From Microcaldota archaeon (GTDB lineage Archaea; Micrarchaeota; Micrarchaeia; CAILAH01): 7,896 nucleotides of DNA. The stretch spans positions 1 to 7,896 of the forward strand of contig JAOAKR010000027.1 in assembly GCA_026419815.1 (NCBI GenBank). The letters run 5' to 3'. This document shows, piece after piece, positions 1-7,100 of the stretch (positions within the stretch are counted from its first letter, which is position 1; each line of letters opens with the position of its first letter). The notes beneath the pieces are model-generated. The model saw only the letters and a list, made by a program, of their open reading frames with translations, ran no database searches and was not told the DNA's origin. The translations under genes were made by a program, and so were the position numbers.

Positions 1-8
1 GCCAGTAT

Positions 9-671
9 ATGCTTGCGGATGCCGAGCGGTTGCAGCACTCTGAAGGCAGCCTGCTTTTCACGCAAAAGGAATTCCCGTGTGTTGAGCCGCTGCTTCTGCT
101 TGAGCCGCGTGTCGCACTGCCAAAGCCGACAAGGTACTACCAGCAGGCGCTTGTGGACGGCAAGCCGTTGAGATGCGACTGGTCGGCAGGCTCAATGCGG
201 GCACTGGCATTCAGGGACGGCAAGATAGTCTTCATCAGCAAGGCAGTCTCAAAAGAAACCGGTGGTGCAGAGGCGCTTGACCACTATTTTCTTGCTGAGC
301 TCGCAAAGGAGGATGTCACTGTAAGTGAGAGGGAAAGCTCGCTTACAATAGCGTTTGACGGGAAGGTGGAGGGAATAAACCCGCGCACGCGCAAGCCTGA
401 GCAGCACGCGCTATCATTTTCTTTCGTGCACCAGCACAACGAGAAGGCGTTTGTGCCAGAGGCGCGGGTGGCATCAAGTGCGGTATACAGCGGTGCGTTG
501 CGCGTGCAGTCCCAGCAGCAGCTTTCCAGGTTTGAGAATTATTCGGTAACTGTGATGCATTTTGCGCCGCACCCCTTGCTTATGCAGTCATACAGGGAGC
601 TTGGGTTCCAGAGCGGGCTTGAGTTCCAGAAGAAAGTGTACGATGTGCTTAAGGCACATTTGGGCAGGTGA
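9..671 (+). CDS. Unrecognised protein, possibly 5'-truncated by window edge
   Basis: This is an open frame of 220 codons from ATG 9 to TGA 669-671. The frame is also open back to the window edge, so the true start may lie outside and ATG 9 is only the first visible start; no ribosome binding site can be judged. I do not recognise the family. The protein is soluble: no signal peptide or membrane segment is visible. The middle (about residues 40-175) alternates short hydrophobic and charged stretches and looks beta-rich, with turns such as DGK at 50-52, 70-72 and 117-119. The last 30 residues look like an amphipathic helix. There are two cysteines (24 and 56) and no metal-binding or nucleotide-binding motif. 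Its stop codon lies inside the ribosome binding site of the next gene, which implies co-transcription and probable translational coupling. That it is a real gene is likely; its function is unknown. Confidence 0.7.
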   Translation: MLADAERLQHSEGSLLFTQKEFPCVEPLLLLEPRVALPKPTRYYQQALVDGKPLRCDWSAGSMRALAFRDGKIVFISKAVSKETGGAEALDHYFLAELAKEDVTVSERESSLTIAFDGKVEGINPRTRKPEQHALSFSFVHQHNEKAFVPEARVASSAVYSGALRVQSQQQLSRFENYSVTVMHFAPHPLLMQSYRELGFQSGLEFQKKVYDVLKAHLGR

Positions 672-672
672 T
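666..672 (+). promoter_or_regulatory. Ribosome binding site that fixes TTG start at 676
   Basis: AGGTGAT is a full-strength match to the archaeal anti-Shine-Dalgarno sequence and lies three bases before TTG 676. It contains the TGA stop (669-671) of the upstream gene, an arrangement typical of translational coupling. Confidence 0.7.
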
Positions 673-675
673 TGC

Positions 676-939
676 TTGGCCGAGCGCAAGGAAATAGAAG
701 AGGTTATCGGCTGGTGCAAGAAAAGGAAGGAGGAGGCAGGGCATACTCCGATAATTGAGCTCAACCCGTTTAGGGAACGGTTCAGCTGGATGCTGAGCAG
801 GATACGGCTTGCGATTGACCTTCCGCTTGAGGATGCCAAAGATGATATGGCAGTTTATGATACGCCCACAGACTCGCTGTACATAAAGGTAGCCGGCAGA
901 TGGATACGGGTGGAGCCAGACGATATTTTTGAACGATAA
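676..939 (+). CDS. Small unrecognised protein (87 aa), TTG start
   Basis: The frame is open from further upstream (an ATG at 562), but that start would overlap the preceding gene by 110 bases. TTG 676 is preferred because AGGTGAT at 666-672, complementary to the archaeal 16S 3' end, sits just before it. The product begins MAERKEIEEV and has 87 residues. Residues 1-20 are charged and helical, and residues 29-50 contain NPFRERFSWML and another likely helix. The C-terminal part (about 57-87) reads like two or three beta strands, YDTPTDSLYIKV then GRWIRVEPDDIF. There is one cysteine (14) and no known motif. It follows the 220-codon gene with the stop embedded in its ribosome binding site, so the two are probably one transcription unit. 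Function is unknown; the small alpha/beta fold could be an accessory subunit, but nothing in the sequence proves that. Confidence 0.7.
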   Translation: MAERKEIEEVIGWCKKRKEEAGHTPIIELNPFRERFSWMLSRIRLAIDLPLEDAKDDMAVYDTPTDSLYIKVAGRWIRVEPDDIFER

Positions 940-943
940 AAAT
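925..943. terminator. A/T palindrome between convergent gene ends
   Basis: ATTTTT (925-930) and AAAAAT (938-943) form a 6-bp inverted repeat around a 7-base loop, exactly where two convergent genes end. On the minus strand it gives a five-T run immediately after the inositol phosphate synthase stop codon, which suits archaeal oligo-T termination. On the plus strand the T run lies just before the stop of the small gene, so it is less suitable for that gene. Confidence 0.4.
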
Positions 944-2019
944 TATGAGTGCTTGCTTATCCAGTGGTTTAGCCACTCGCGCGCCTCATTGTCACGCATC
1001 TGCTCCGGCGGGTGCTTCATAAAGTATGCGGACGCCTCCTTTATTGCGCCGCCAACACCTGCGTTCCTCGCCAGCTTGATTATGCGTATCGCATCTATTA
1101 TCACTCCGGCGGAGTTTGGTGAGTCCTCCACCTGCAGGCGGCCCTCAAATATTATGGGCGCACCCCCGAACTTTTCCCCCTCAATCCGGATGAAGCATAC
1201 CTTGCGGTCCCCAAGGAACGGGACGTAATCGCTGGGGCCTATGTGCAAATTGTCATAGCTCATCCTCTCGTCAAGCACGCTCTCAACGGATTCCGTCTTG
1301 CTTATTTTCTTGGATTTGAGGCGTGAGCGGTCAAGCATATTAAGGAAATCTGTATTGCCGCCCACATTGAGCTGGTATGAGTTCACTATCTTTGCGCCGC
1401 GGTCGGCAAACAGGCGCATAAGCGTGCGGTGGACTATCGTTGCGCCAACCTGAGACTTGATGTCGTCACCTATGCAGGGGAGGTTCTTTGCTGCAAACTT
1501 CCTCTCCCATTCCGGATTGCTAACTATGAACACGGGCATTGCATTTATGAAACCTACGCCCGCGTCAAGTGCACACTGCGCATAAAACTCCGTTGCCTTT
1601 TGGCTGCCAACTGGCATATAATTGACAAGAACGTCGGCCCTGGTGCGCTTGAGCTCCTCAACCACATCTATGGGCTGCTGCGAGTCGTCAACGCAAAAGG
1701 CGTTGCGCGTGAGCTCGGTCACACCGTCAAGCACCGGCCCTTTCTTCACTATAACGCCTGTCTTGGGGACATCTGCAATCTTATAGGCGCAGTTAGGTGG
1801 TGCGTTTATCGCATCTGCGACATCCTTGCCTACCTTTTTTGAATTGATGTCAAACGCTGCCACTATCTCTATATCGCTCGGGCTGTACTTCCCGATTTTC
1901 CAGTGCATAAGCCCATAATGGCCGTCTTCTTCCTTGCGGTTCCTGTAATACTCTATGCCTTCTATAAGTGACTTGGCACAGTTGCCAAGGCCCGAGATTG
2001 CAACCCTAACTTTTGTCAT
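943..2019 (-). CDS. ino1: Myo-inositol-1-phosphate synthase
   Basis: This enzyme converts D-glucose 6-phosphate to 1L-myo-inositol 1-phosphate (EC 5.5.1.4) using tightly bound NAD in an oxidation, aldol-type cyclisation and reduction sequence in the cytoplasm. In archaea the product feeds inositol phospholipids and, in some hyperthermophiles, di-inositol phosphate solutes. The 358 residues match the short prokaryotic form (about 360-390) rather than the longer eukaryotic one. Visible motifs are the N-terminal dinucleotide-binding loop GLGNCAKSL (10-18), GDDIKSQVGATI (184-195), NVGGNTDF (218-225), the lysine-rich catalytic segment LKSKKISKT (234-242) and EDSPNSAGVIIDAIR (298-312). These family-diagnostic blocks are intact, so the enzyme should be active. 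ATG 2019 is chosen because GGTG (2027-2030) lies seven bases upstream and the N-terminus begins directly with the Rossmann strand. It is divergent from a PadR-like regulator, which may control it. Confidence 0.95.
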   Translation of the reverse strand: MTKVRVAISGLGNCAKSLIEGIEYYRNRKEEDGHYGLMHWKIGKYSPSDIEIVAAFDINSKKVGKDVADAINAPPNCAYKIADVPKTGVIVKKGPVLDGVTELTRNAFCVDDSQQPIDVVEELKRTRADVLVNYMPVGSQKATEFYAQCALDAGVGFINAMPVFIVSNPEWERKFAAKNLPCIGDDIKSQVGATIVHRTLMRLFADRGAKIVNSYQLNVGGNTDFLNMLDRSRLKSKKISKTESVESVLDERMSYDNLHIGPSDYVPFLGDRKVCFIRIEGEKFGGAPIIFEGRLQVEDSPNSAGVIIDAIRIIKLARNAGVGGAIKEASAYFMKHPPEQMRDNEAREWLNHWISKHS

Positions 2020-2066
2020 AGCGAAACACCCATACTATTTTATGCCCGTTAAATAGTGCGCTGAAC

Positions 2067-2075
2067 AAATATAAA
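2067..2075. promoter_or_regulatory. Shared divergent TATA box (regulator and inositol phosphate synthase)
   Basis: AAATATAAA on the plus strand reads TTTATATTT on the minus strand, so it is close to symmetric. On the plus strand its centre (2071) is 26 bases before ATG 2097, which fits a leaderless transcript of the PadR-like gene. On the minus strand transcription would begin near 2046, giving the synthase a leader of about 27 bases that contains its GGTG site at 2027-2030. A second weaker minus-strand candidate is TATTTAAC at about 2048-2055. Assignment is by spacing and match only. Confidence 0.55.
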
Positions 2076-2096
2076 CCTTGCCGCACATATGTGGGC

Positions 2097-2396
2097 ATGG
2101 AAGCGTTTGAAAAGCTTGAGAAGTCCATCACAACCGATAACATCTGGATGTATATCCTGTCAGTGCTGAGCAAGCAGTCTGTTCACGCATACGCAATGCC
2201 TGATAAGATAAAGCAGAAGTTTGGCTGGAAGCCTGAGCTTATCACGCTTTACGTGGTCCTATACAGGATTGAGGGTGAAGGGCTCATCACAAGCGCAACT
2301 GATGGGAGGAAAAAGGTATACAAGATAACGGAGAAGGGGAAAGGGGAATTAAAACGTGGCAAGGCGCTTCTGAAAAAGACTGCAAGCTCCCTTTAG
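2097..2396 (+). CDS. PadR-like winged-helix transcriptional regulator
   Basis: This is a 99-residue single-domain DNA-binding protein of the PadR-like winged-helix group. Visible features, numbered from ATG 2097: a helix with WMYILSVLSKQ (16-26), then HAYAMPDKIKQKFGW (29-43), corresponding to the family's hGYei..i...fg block. The recognition helix region LITLYVVLYRIEGEGLI (48-64) matches the typical gtlY..L.rLe..GLI, and the wing GRKKVYKITEKGKGEL (69-84) has the classic yY.lT.kGk pattern. The long C-terminal dimerisation helix of larger PadR proteins is very short here, and there is no ligand domain. A GTG at 2091 is in frame, but ATG 2097 is preferred because it lies 26 bases from the TATA centre and there is no ribosome binding site. 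It is divergent from inositol phosphate synthase, so regulation of that gene or autoregulation is plausible but inferred. Family call is strong; target unknown. Confidence 0.85.
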   Translation: MEAFEKLEKSITTDNIWMYILSVLSKQSVHAYAMPDKIKQKFGWKPELITLYVVLYRIEGEGLITSATDGRKKVYKITEKGKGELKRGKALLKKTASSL

Positions 2397-2407
2397 GAAA
2401 GCGAGCC

Positions 2408-2412
2408 AAAAA
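2408..2412 (-). terminator. Oligo-T terminator candidate for the lipoprotein gene
   Basis: Five As on the plus strand (2408-2412) give TTTTT on the minus strand, 16 bases after the lipoprotein stop (2428-2430). This is a typical position for archaeal oligo-T termination. Confidence 0.35.
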
Positions 2413-2427
2413 TAATGAAATGGGCTG

Positions 2428-4077
2428 CTACTCGGGCTCAATTGTTATCTTTTTCAGGCCTCCCGAGGTTGCAAACTCAAGGGCAGCAACATAGTCCTCC
2501 CCCTTATAATCAAACGATGCGCCGTCCGTTAGCGTGTATGTCTCCCCGTCCGCATACAGCTTTATTGACTCGCCGTTCACTATCTTCTTTATCGTGGCGT
2601 TTGAGCCGAGGAAGAAGATATTCTTGTTTGCAAGGTTAAGGCTTGAGCTGTTCGTGTCAAGGTAGGGGAAGAACTCCGCAACGAAATAGTCGTAGTAATA
2701 TTCATCACCGCTGCACACCACACTGTCGGTCCAATCGGTTATTTCGCCCTCACGGCTGTAAAACTCGCTAACGTATGCATTGTCCGCCTCAAGCTGCACA
2801 TACTTTTGTGAAAGGATATAGCCGTTTGTGATGTCGCGCACACGCACCTTGCCAACACTCTTCCCGCAGAGTGTGCTGTTGCTTGAGCCGTTCGCCAGCG
2901 TGAACGTGCACTGCTCCACATCACTGCGGTACTTTGAGATGCCGTTGAACAGGCTGAACTCCGCACCGCTTGAGCTGATGCCGTCAAGCCTGAGCAGGTA
3001 GTTGCTGCCCAGCTCAACGGCATCCCCTATGTGCAGGGTGAACTTGTTGTCTATCCCGCTTACCTGCAGCTTCTTGTCGGTCTCGTCAATCTCAGTTTCC
3101 CTCTTAGTGCACGTCACCTGCCGGCAGCTGCCGTCAGAGCACTCATACCCGCTCGGGCACTCAAGCACCACTGTTGAGATGGACGTCTGCGTTGGGCAGT
3201 AATGCTCCTCCACTGAGGTCTCTCCATAGCAAGAATCCGTGCGGGTTGTTTGGCCGTACGTCGTTGTCCCGCGTACCTTCGGCTCAAGGCCACCATCGTT
3301 ATCCTCACAGGTGTCAAGCACGCAGGCACCACCTTTGCACGAGTATCCGGTGGCGCACACAATCTTTTCGCTCTTGGCCTCGCCGTTTAGGCAGTAATAC
3401 TCCTTAACTGTGTTGCCTTCACAGGAGTCCTTGTACAATTTGTCAAGCACTGAGACCTCACCATACGCGCCGGCTTCCTTGCCGCCGTCAGTGTCTGTGC
3501 AGGGGATTGGCACGCACGCCCCATCCTTGCACATATGCCCTGCAGCGCACGATACACTGCGGGACTCAACCACACCCCCCTCGCAATAGTATTCGGCCAC
3601 TATGTTCCCGCTGCACGTGTCCTTGTATTCCTTGCCGCTGTAAGTAGTTGCGCCGGCAACGCTTATGTTGTCGCCGCCGTCGCTGTCAAAACACTTGCTC
3701 TCAATACACGCGCCGCTCTTGCACTCATACTTGTAGGGGCAGGCGAACGTCTTTGCCTTGGGCAGGCCACTCTGGCAAAATGCCTCCTTCACCTCGCCGT
3801 CAACGCACTGGTCGTAAACCGTGGTGCCTAGCCCGACCGCTGTCCCGGAAGTGAATATGTCCTTGCCGCCGTCAGTATCAGTGCACAGGCTTTCACACGT
3901 GCCTTTGCCGATAACCGTTGCGCCCGCCTTCTCCGCAAGGCAAGTGTTATTGTAAGTGGCACCGTTTGTGGCGCATACCGGGTCATATGTATAGCACGCG
4001 AGCTCACCAACGCACCCGCTCAGCATCAGTGCGGCAAGCATAACAGATGCCAACAATAGAAAGTATTGGGATTGCAT
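2428..4077 (-). CDS. Secreted lipoprotein with Kazal-like module and four cysteine-rich repeats
   Basis: A 549-residue surface protein. It starts with a signal peptide (hydrophobic stretch from residue 5) ending in the lipobox LSGC, with Cys22 as the predicted lipidated residue, so it is probably anchored to the outer face of the membrane. Residues 28-61 form a Kazal-like module, with C28, PVC35, TYNNTC46 and GKGTC61. It has four cysteines instead of the usual six, so protease inhibition is uncertain. Residues 65-322 are four tandem repeats of about 64 residues, each starting CxDxDGG and holding six cysteines in the same spacing. The C-terminal part (323-549) is beta-rich, has four more cysteines and may be a surface-layer-like or adhesive domain. 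N-glycosylation sequons occur at N43, N137, N396, N400, N476 and N493. The frame opens at TTG 4095, but ATG 4077 is chosen because it is 25-26 bases from the TATA box at 4100-4105 and gives a compact signal peptide. Lipoprotein and repeat calls are firm; the biological role is unknown. Confidence 0.85.
   Translation of the reverse strand: MQSQYFLLLASVMLAALMLSGCVGELACYTYDPVCATNGATYNNTCLAEKAGATVIGKGTCESLCTDTDGGKDIFTSGTAVGLGTTVYDQCVDGEVKEAFCQSGLPKAKTFACPYKYECKSGACIESKCFDSDGGDNISVAGATTYSGKEYKDTCSGNIVAEYYCEGGVVESRSVSCAAGHMCKDGACVPIPCTDTDGGKEAGAYGEVSVLDKLYKDSCEGNTVKEYYCLNGEAKSEKIVCATGYSCKGGACVLDTCEDNDGGLEPKVRGTTTYGQTTRTDSCYGETSVEEHYCPTQTSISTVVLECPSGYECSDGSCRQVTCTKRETEIDETDKKLQVSGIDNKFTLHIGDAVELGSNYLLRLDGISSSGAEFSLFNGISKYRSDVEQCTFTLANGSSNSTLCGKSVGKVRVRDITNGYILSQKYVQLEADNAYVSEFYSREGEITDWTDSVVCSGDEYYYDYFVAEFFPYLDTNSSSLNLANKNIFFLGSNATIKKIVNGESIKLYADGETYTLTDGASFDYKGEDYVAALEFATSGGLKKITIEPE
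2450..2454 (+). terminator. Oligo-T terminator candidate for the PadR-like gene
   Basis: A TTTTT run on the plus strand lies 54 bases after the regulator's stop. It falls inside the 3' end of the convergent lipoprotein gene, so the transcripts would overlap tail to tail. Sequence evidence is only the T run. Confidence 0.25.
3112..3885 (-). repeat. Four tandem 64-residue Cys6 CxDxDGG repeats (coding)
   Basis: The units lie at 3694-3885, 3502-3693, 3310-3501 and 3112-3309 in order of translation. The first three are exactly 64 residues, with cysteine spacing 26-10-12-6-5 and five residues to the next unit. The fourth is 66 residues, with 26-11-13-6-5. Shared motifs are CxDxDGG at the start, a YxDxC in the middle of most units, G..V.E.YC, then GY.CK.GACV at the end. 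Protein-level conservation is clear while the sequence between cysteines differs, so this is an old duplication under structural constraint rather than a recent DNA repeat. Confidence 0.9.
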
Positions 4078-4099
4078 ACGCATAAGTCTGCGCAAAAGC

Positions 4100-4105
4100 T
4101 TATAA
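4100..4105 (-). promoter_or_regulatory. TATA box of the lipoprotein gene
   Basis: TTATAA (palindromic) has its centre 25-26 bases upstream of ATG 4077 on the minus strand. No Shine-Dalgarno sequence precedes that ATG, so a leaderless transcript is likely. The alternative starts at TTG 4095 and ATG 4083 are too close to the box. Confidence 0.5.
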
Positions 4106-4148
4106 CCAAAAGAGGGGTGTGGCCGGTCTCACGTCGTGCGCTTTAATA

Positions 4149-4156
4149 TTTATAAA
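4149..4156 (+). promoter_or_regulatory. TATA box of the smc gene
   Basis: TTTATAAA has its centre 26-27 bases before GTG 4179, the distance expected between an archaeal box A and the transcription start. There is no ribosome binding site before GTG 4179, so the mRNA is probably leaderless. A start at the earlier in-frame GTG 4119 would place this promoter inside the coding region. Confidence 0.6.
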
Positions 4157-4178
4157 GAATGCCCGCCAAACCACTAAC

Positions 4179-7100
4179 GTGGGAGCTTACATCAGCAGGC
4201 TTAAGTGCAGGAACTTCAAATCCTTCAAGCGCGCCGATATGGGGCTCATTCCAGGCTTCCAGGCGATAATGGGGCCGAACGGGAGTGGCAAGAGCAACGT
4301 GTGCGACGCAATCAGGTTTGCGCTGGGCGAGATGAAATTCTCGGCACTGCGCGCAAAGAGCATCAAGGACCTCATAAGCCACGATTCCGACTATGCGGAG
4401 GTCACGCTTGATATAAGCACGCCTGATGGCGAGATCTCGGTAACCCGGCGCGTAACAAGCGATGGCAAGAGCGGCTACCGGCTTAACGGCAAGAAAGCTA
4501 AGCGTGGCTCGGTCATTGAGCTTCTCAAGAAGTATGACATTGAGAATGGCACGCATAACGTAATCGGGCAGGGCGAGGTCCAAAGGATAGTTGAGATGAA
4601 CGCCGTAGAGCGCAGGAGGATAATTGACGAGATTGCAGGTGTGGCAGAGTTTGACGTAAAGAGGGACGAAGCAATGCGCGAGCTTGACGTTGTCCAGCAG
4701 CGCATAAACGAAACGAAAATACTTGTCAAGGAGAAGGAAGGGTACATCCGCGAGCTGGCGGGCGAGCGCGACAAGGCGCTCAGGCACGAGTCCCTTAAGG
4801 CCGAGGTGCACAACCTGCGCAACAGCGTGCTCCACTATGAGATAAAGCGCGCTGAGGAGGAGTACGACTCAGTGACACGTGAATATGCGCTTTGCAAGGC
4901 AAAGGTTTCTGAGATTGATTCTGGCATCGCTGGGATAGACGCAGATATAAGCGCACTTGGGGCAAAAATCAAGGAGCTTTCAGACAGCATAAACAAGAGC
5001 TCAACTGACAACAAGGCATACCGCGAGTATGAGGCGATGCGCACCGAGCTTGCGCTTGCAAATTCGCGCAAGGATACGCTGATGCAGCAGAAGGTTGAGA
5101 TTGAGCGCCGGCTTGCCGAGTCTGAAGCCAAGCGGAAGGAGATTGAGGAAAGGCTTTCAGCGGCTGGCGGCTCGCTCAGCGAAAGCGAGGCCGCCCTGCT
5201 TAAGCTCAGGCAGGAGTATAATGAGATAAAGGCGCGCGTTGACCTGGCAAGGAAGCAAAACTCGGCGCTTGCAAAGGAATCTGAGGGGCTCGGTAAGGAG
5301 ATAGAGGCGCTTGAGCAAGAGGTCGGGAGAAAGGATTCTGAGGCAAGCGCGCTGTCCCTAAGGATATCTGAGTGCGAGCTTAGGATAAAGGCGAAGAGCG
5401 AGGAGCGCGAGCGTGTGCTTGCGCTTTCGCAGGGCGAGGTGAGCGAGGAGCTCCAGTCAATCGCCAGGCAGATGCGCGGCCTGGAAGAGGAGCTTGAGCG
5501 CAAGAAAAAGGAGATGGAGGACCTTTTTGTCAGGGAACGGAAATGCAATGAGAGGAACGCCGAGATTGACAAGCAGCTGCTAAAGCTCAAGGAGGAGTAT
5601 TCAAGGTACAAGGGCCTTGCTGCGCAAATGCAGAGTGAGGTGGTCGTCAATTTCATACGAGAATTGCGGGACAGCGGCAGCGTCAAGGGCATCTACGGGA
5701 CTGTGCAGGAGCTGTGCACGTTTGACTCAAAATATGCGACTGCCATTGAGTCCGCGGTGGGAGGCCGGCTCAACCACGTGATAGTTGAGGGTGTCGCAAC
5801 CAGTGATGAGGCAATAAAGCACCTGCGCGCGCGCAAGATTGGCCGCGCAACGTTCCTGCCGCTTAAGATGAACCTGCCGGGGGCGGGTGAGAAGACCCCA
5901 AACTTCCCAGGCGTGCTGGGCAGGCTTATTGACTTCGTTGAATATGACCCGAAGTTTTCAGCGCCGATGCATTACGTATTTGGGGACACGCTGCTCATAA
6001 CCGACATAGAGACTGCAAGGGATGTTGGGCTGGTTGGCAAAGCGCGCCTGGTAACGCTTGAGGGAGACGTCATAGACAAGACTAGTGCGGTTACTGGTGG
6101 GTTCTTTGTATCAAGCTTGCGGCTTGGCGAGCGCAAGCGTGCGGAGGAAGTCGGGCAGAAGATTGAGGCGCTCCAGGCTGAGAAGGAGAGCGCCGTCGCT
6201 GAAATGTACGCACTGCGCGACCAGGCGACCGCCCTCAGGCGCGAGCGCGCTGAGATAGAGGTCCGCATAAAATCCCTGCAGGTTGATTCTGAAGGCCGGC
6301 TCAAGGCCGCAAAAGAGATTGAGGAGGCACGCGAGCGCGCCAAGAAGATACAGGATGAGATTGCATCTTCTGATAAGGAGCGCCGCACGCTTGTATCTGA
6401 GTATGAGAAGGTGAAGGCGGCGCTCGAGCAGGTCAAAGTGGCGCTGGCTGCAACGCGCAAGCGCAAGTCGGACATAGACTTCGCGCTGTTCAGCAAGCAG
6501 GACAATTCGCAGGAGCGGCTGGCAGAGCTCGCTGATGCCATCACAAAGGCGGAGTCAGAGCTTGCCGGCAAGAACACAGAGGGCGCTATGCTACGCAGCC
6601 AGCTTGCCGACGTGAAGTCGGCGATAGCCTCAATAAGGGGTGAGCTTTCACAGAACAAGGCTGAGCAGGGCAATACTGAAAAGCGCATCGCCTCGCTCAC
6701 AGCAGAGATTGAAGAGAAGAAAGGCGCTATTGAGAAGGCAGGCAAGAAGATACGCGAGCTTATGCAGGCGCGTGATGAAGTACAGAAGAGGATTGATGCG
6801 CTTGCCGAAGAGAAGGGCATAAAGCTCAAGGGCAAGGAGCGTGTGATGCAAGAGCTTGGCAGGCTTGAGGTCCGCAAGGCAACGCTTGAGCAGCGGCTGG
6901 TTGACCTTAAGGCTGAGCTTACAGACCAGCCGTTTGAGCTCATTGAGGGCGGAATATCCAAGCTCAAGTCCGACCTGTCTGTCAAGGAGGGCGAGCTTGC
7001 GGCTATGGGGCCGGTGAACCTCCTCGCACCCAAGATGTATGACGAAAAGAAGCAGGAGTTTGACGAGATAAGTGACCGCCTATTCAGGCTTGAGAAGGAG

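Noticed and set aside
562..675. ATG 562 as start of the small gene
   Set aside because: It would overlap the preceding gene by 110 bases, and its extra residues look like an out-of-frame translation. TTG 676 has a strong ribosome binding site.
1429..1842. Plus-strand frame of 137 codons opposite inositol phosphate synthase
   Set aside because: The minus strand carries conserved motifs of the synthase throughout this stretch; the plus frame has no recognisable features.
3535..3831. Plus-strand frame of 98 codons opposite the lipoprotein repeats
   Set aside because: The opposite strand shows periodic cysteine repeats, which only make sense as the real coding frame.
4078..4095. TTG 4095 or ATG 4083 as lipoprotein start
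   Set aside because: Both lie too close to the TATA box at 4100-4105; ATG 4077 has the expected spacing and gives a normal lipoprotein signal peptide.
4119..4178. N-terminal extension of SMC from GTG 4119
   Set aside because: It contains the promoter TATA box and has no counterpart in SMC proteins.
4835..5692. Antisense frame of 285 codons within the first SMC coiled coil
   Set aside because: It has the same serine-rich mirror composition, caused by repetitive coiled-coil codons; no family resemblance.
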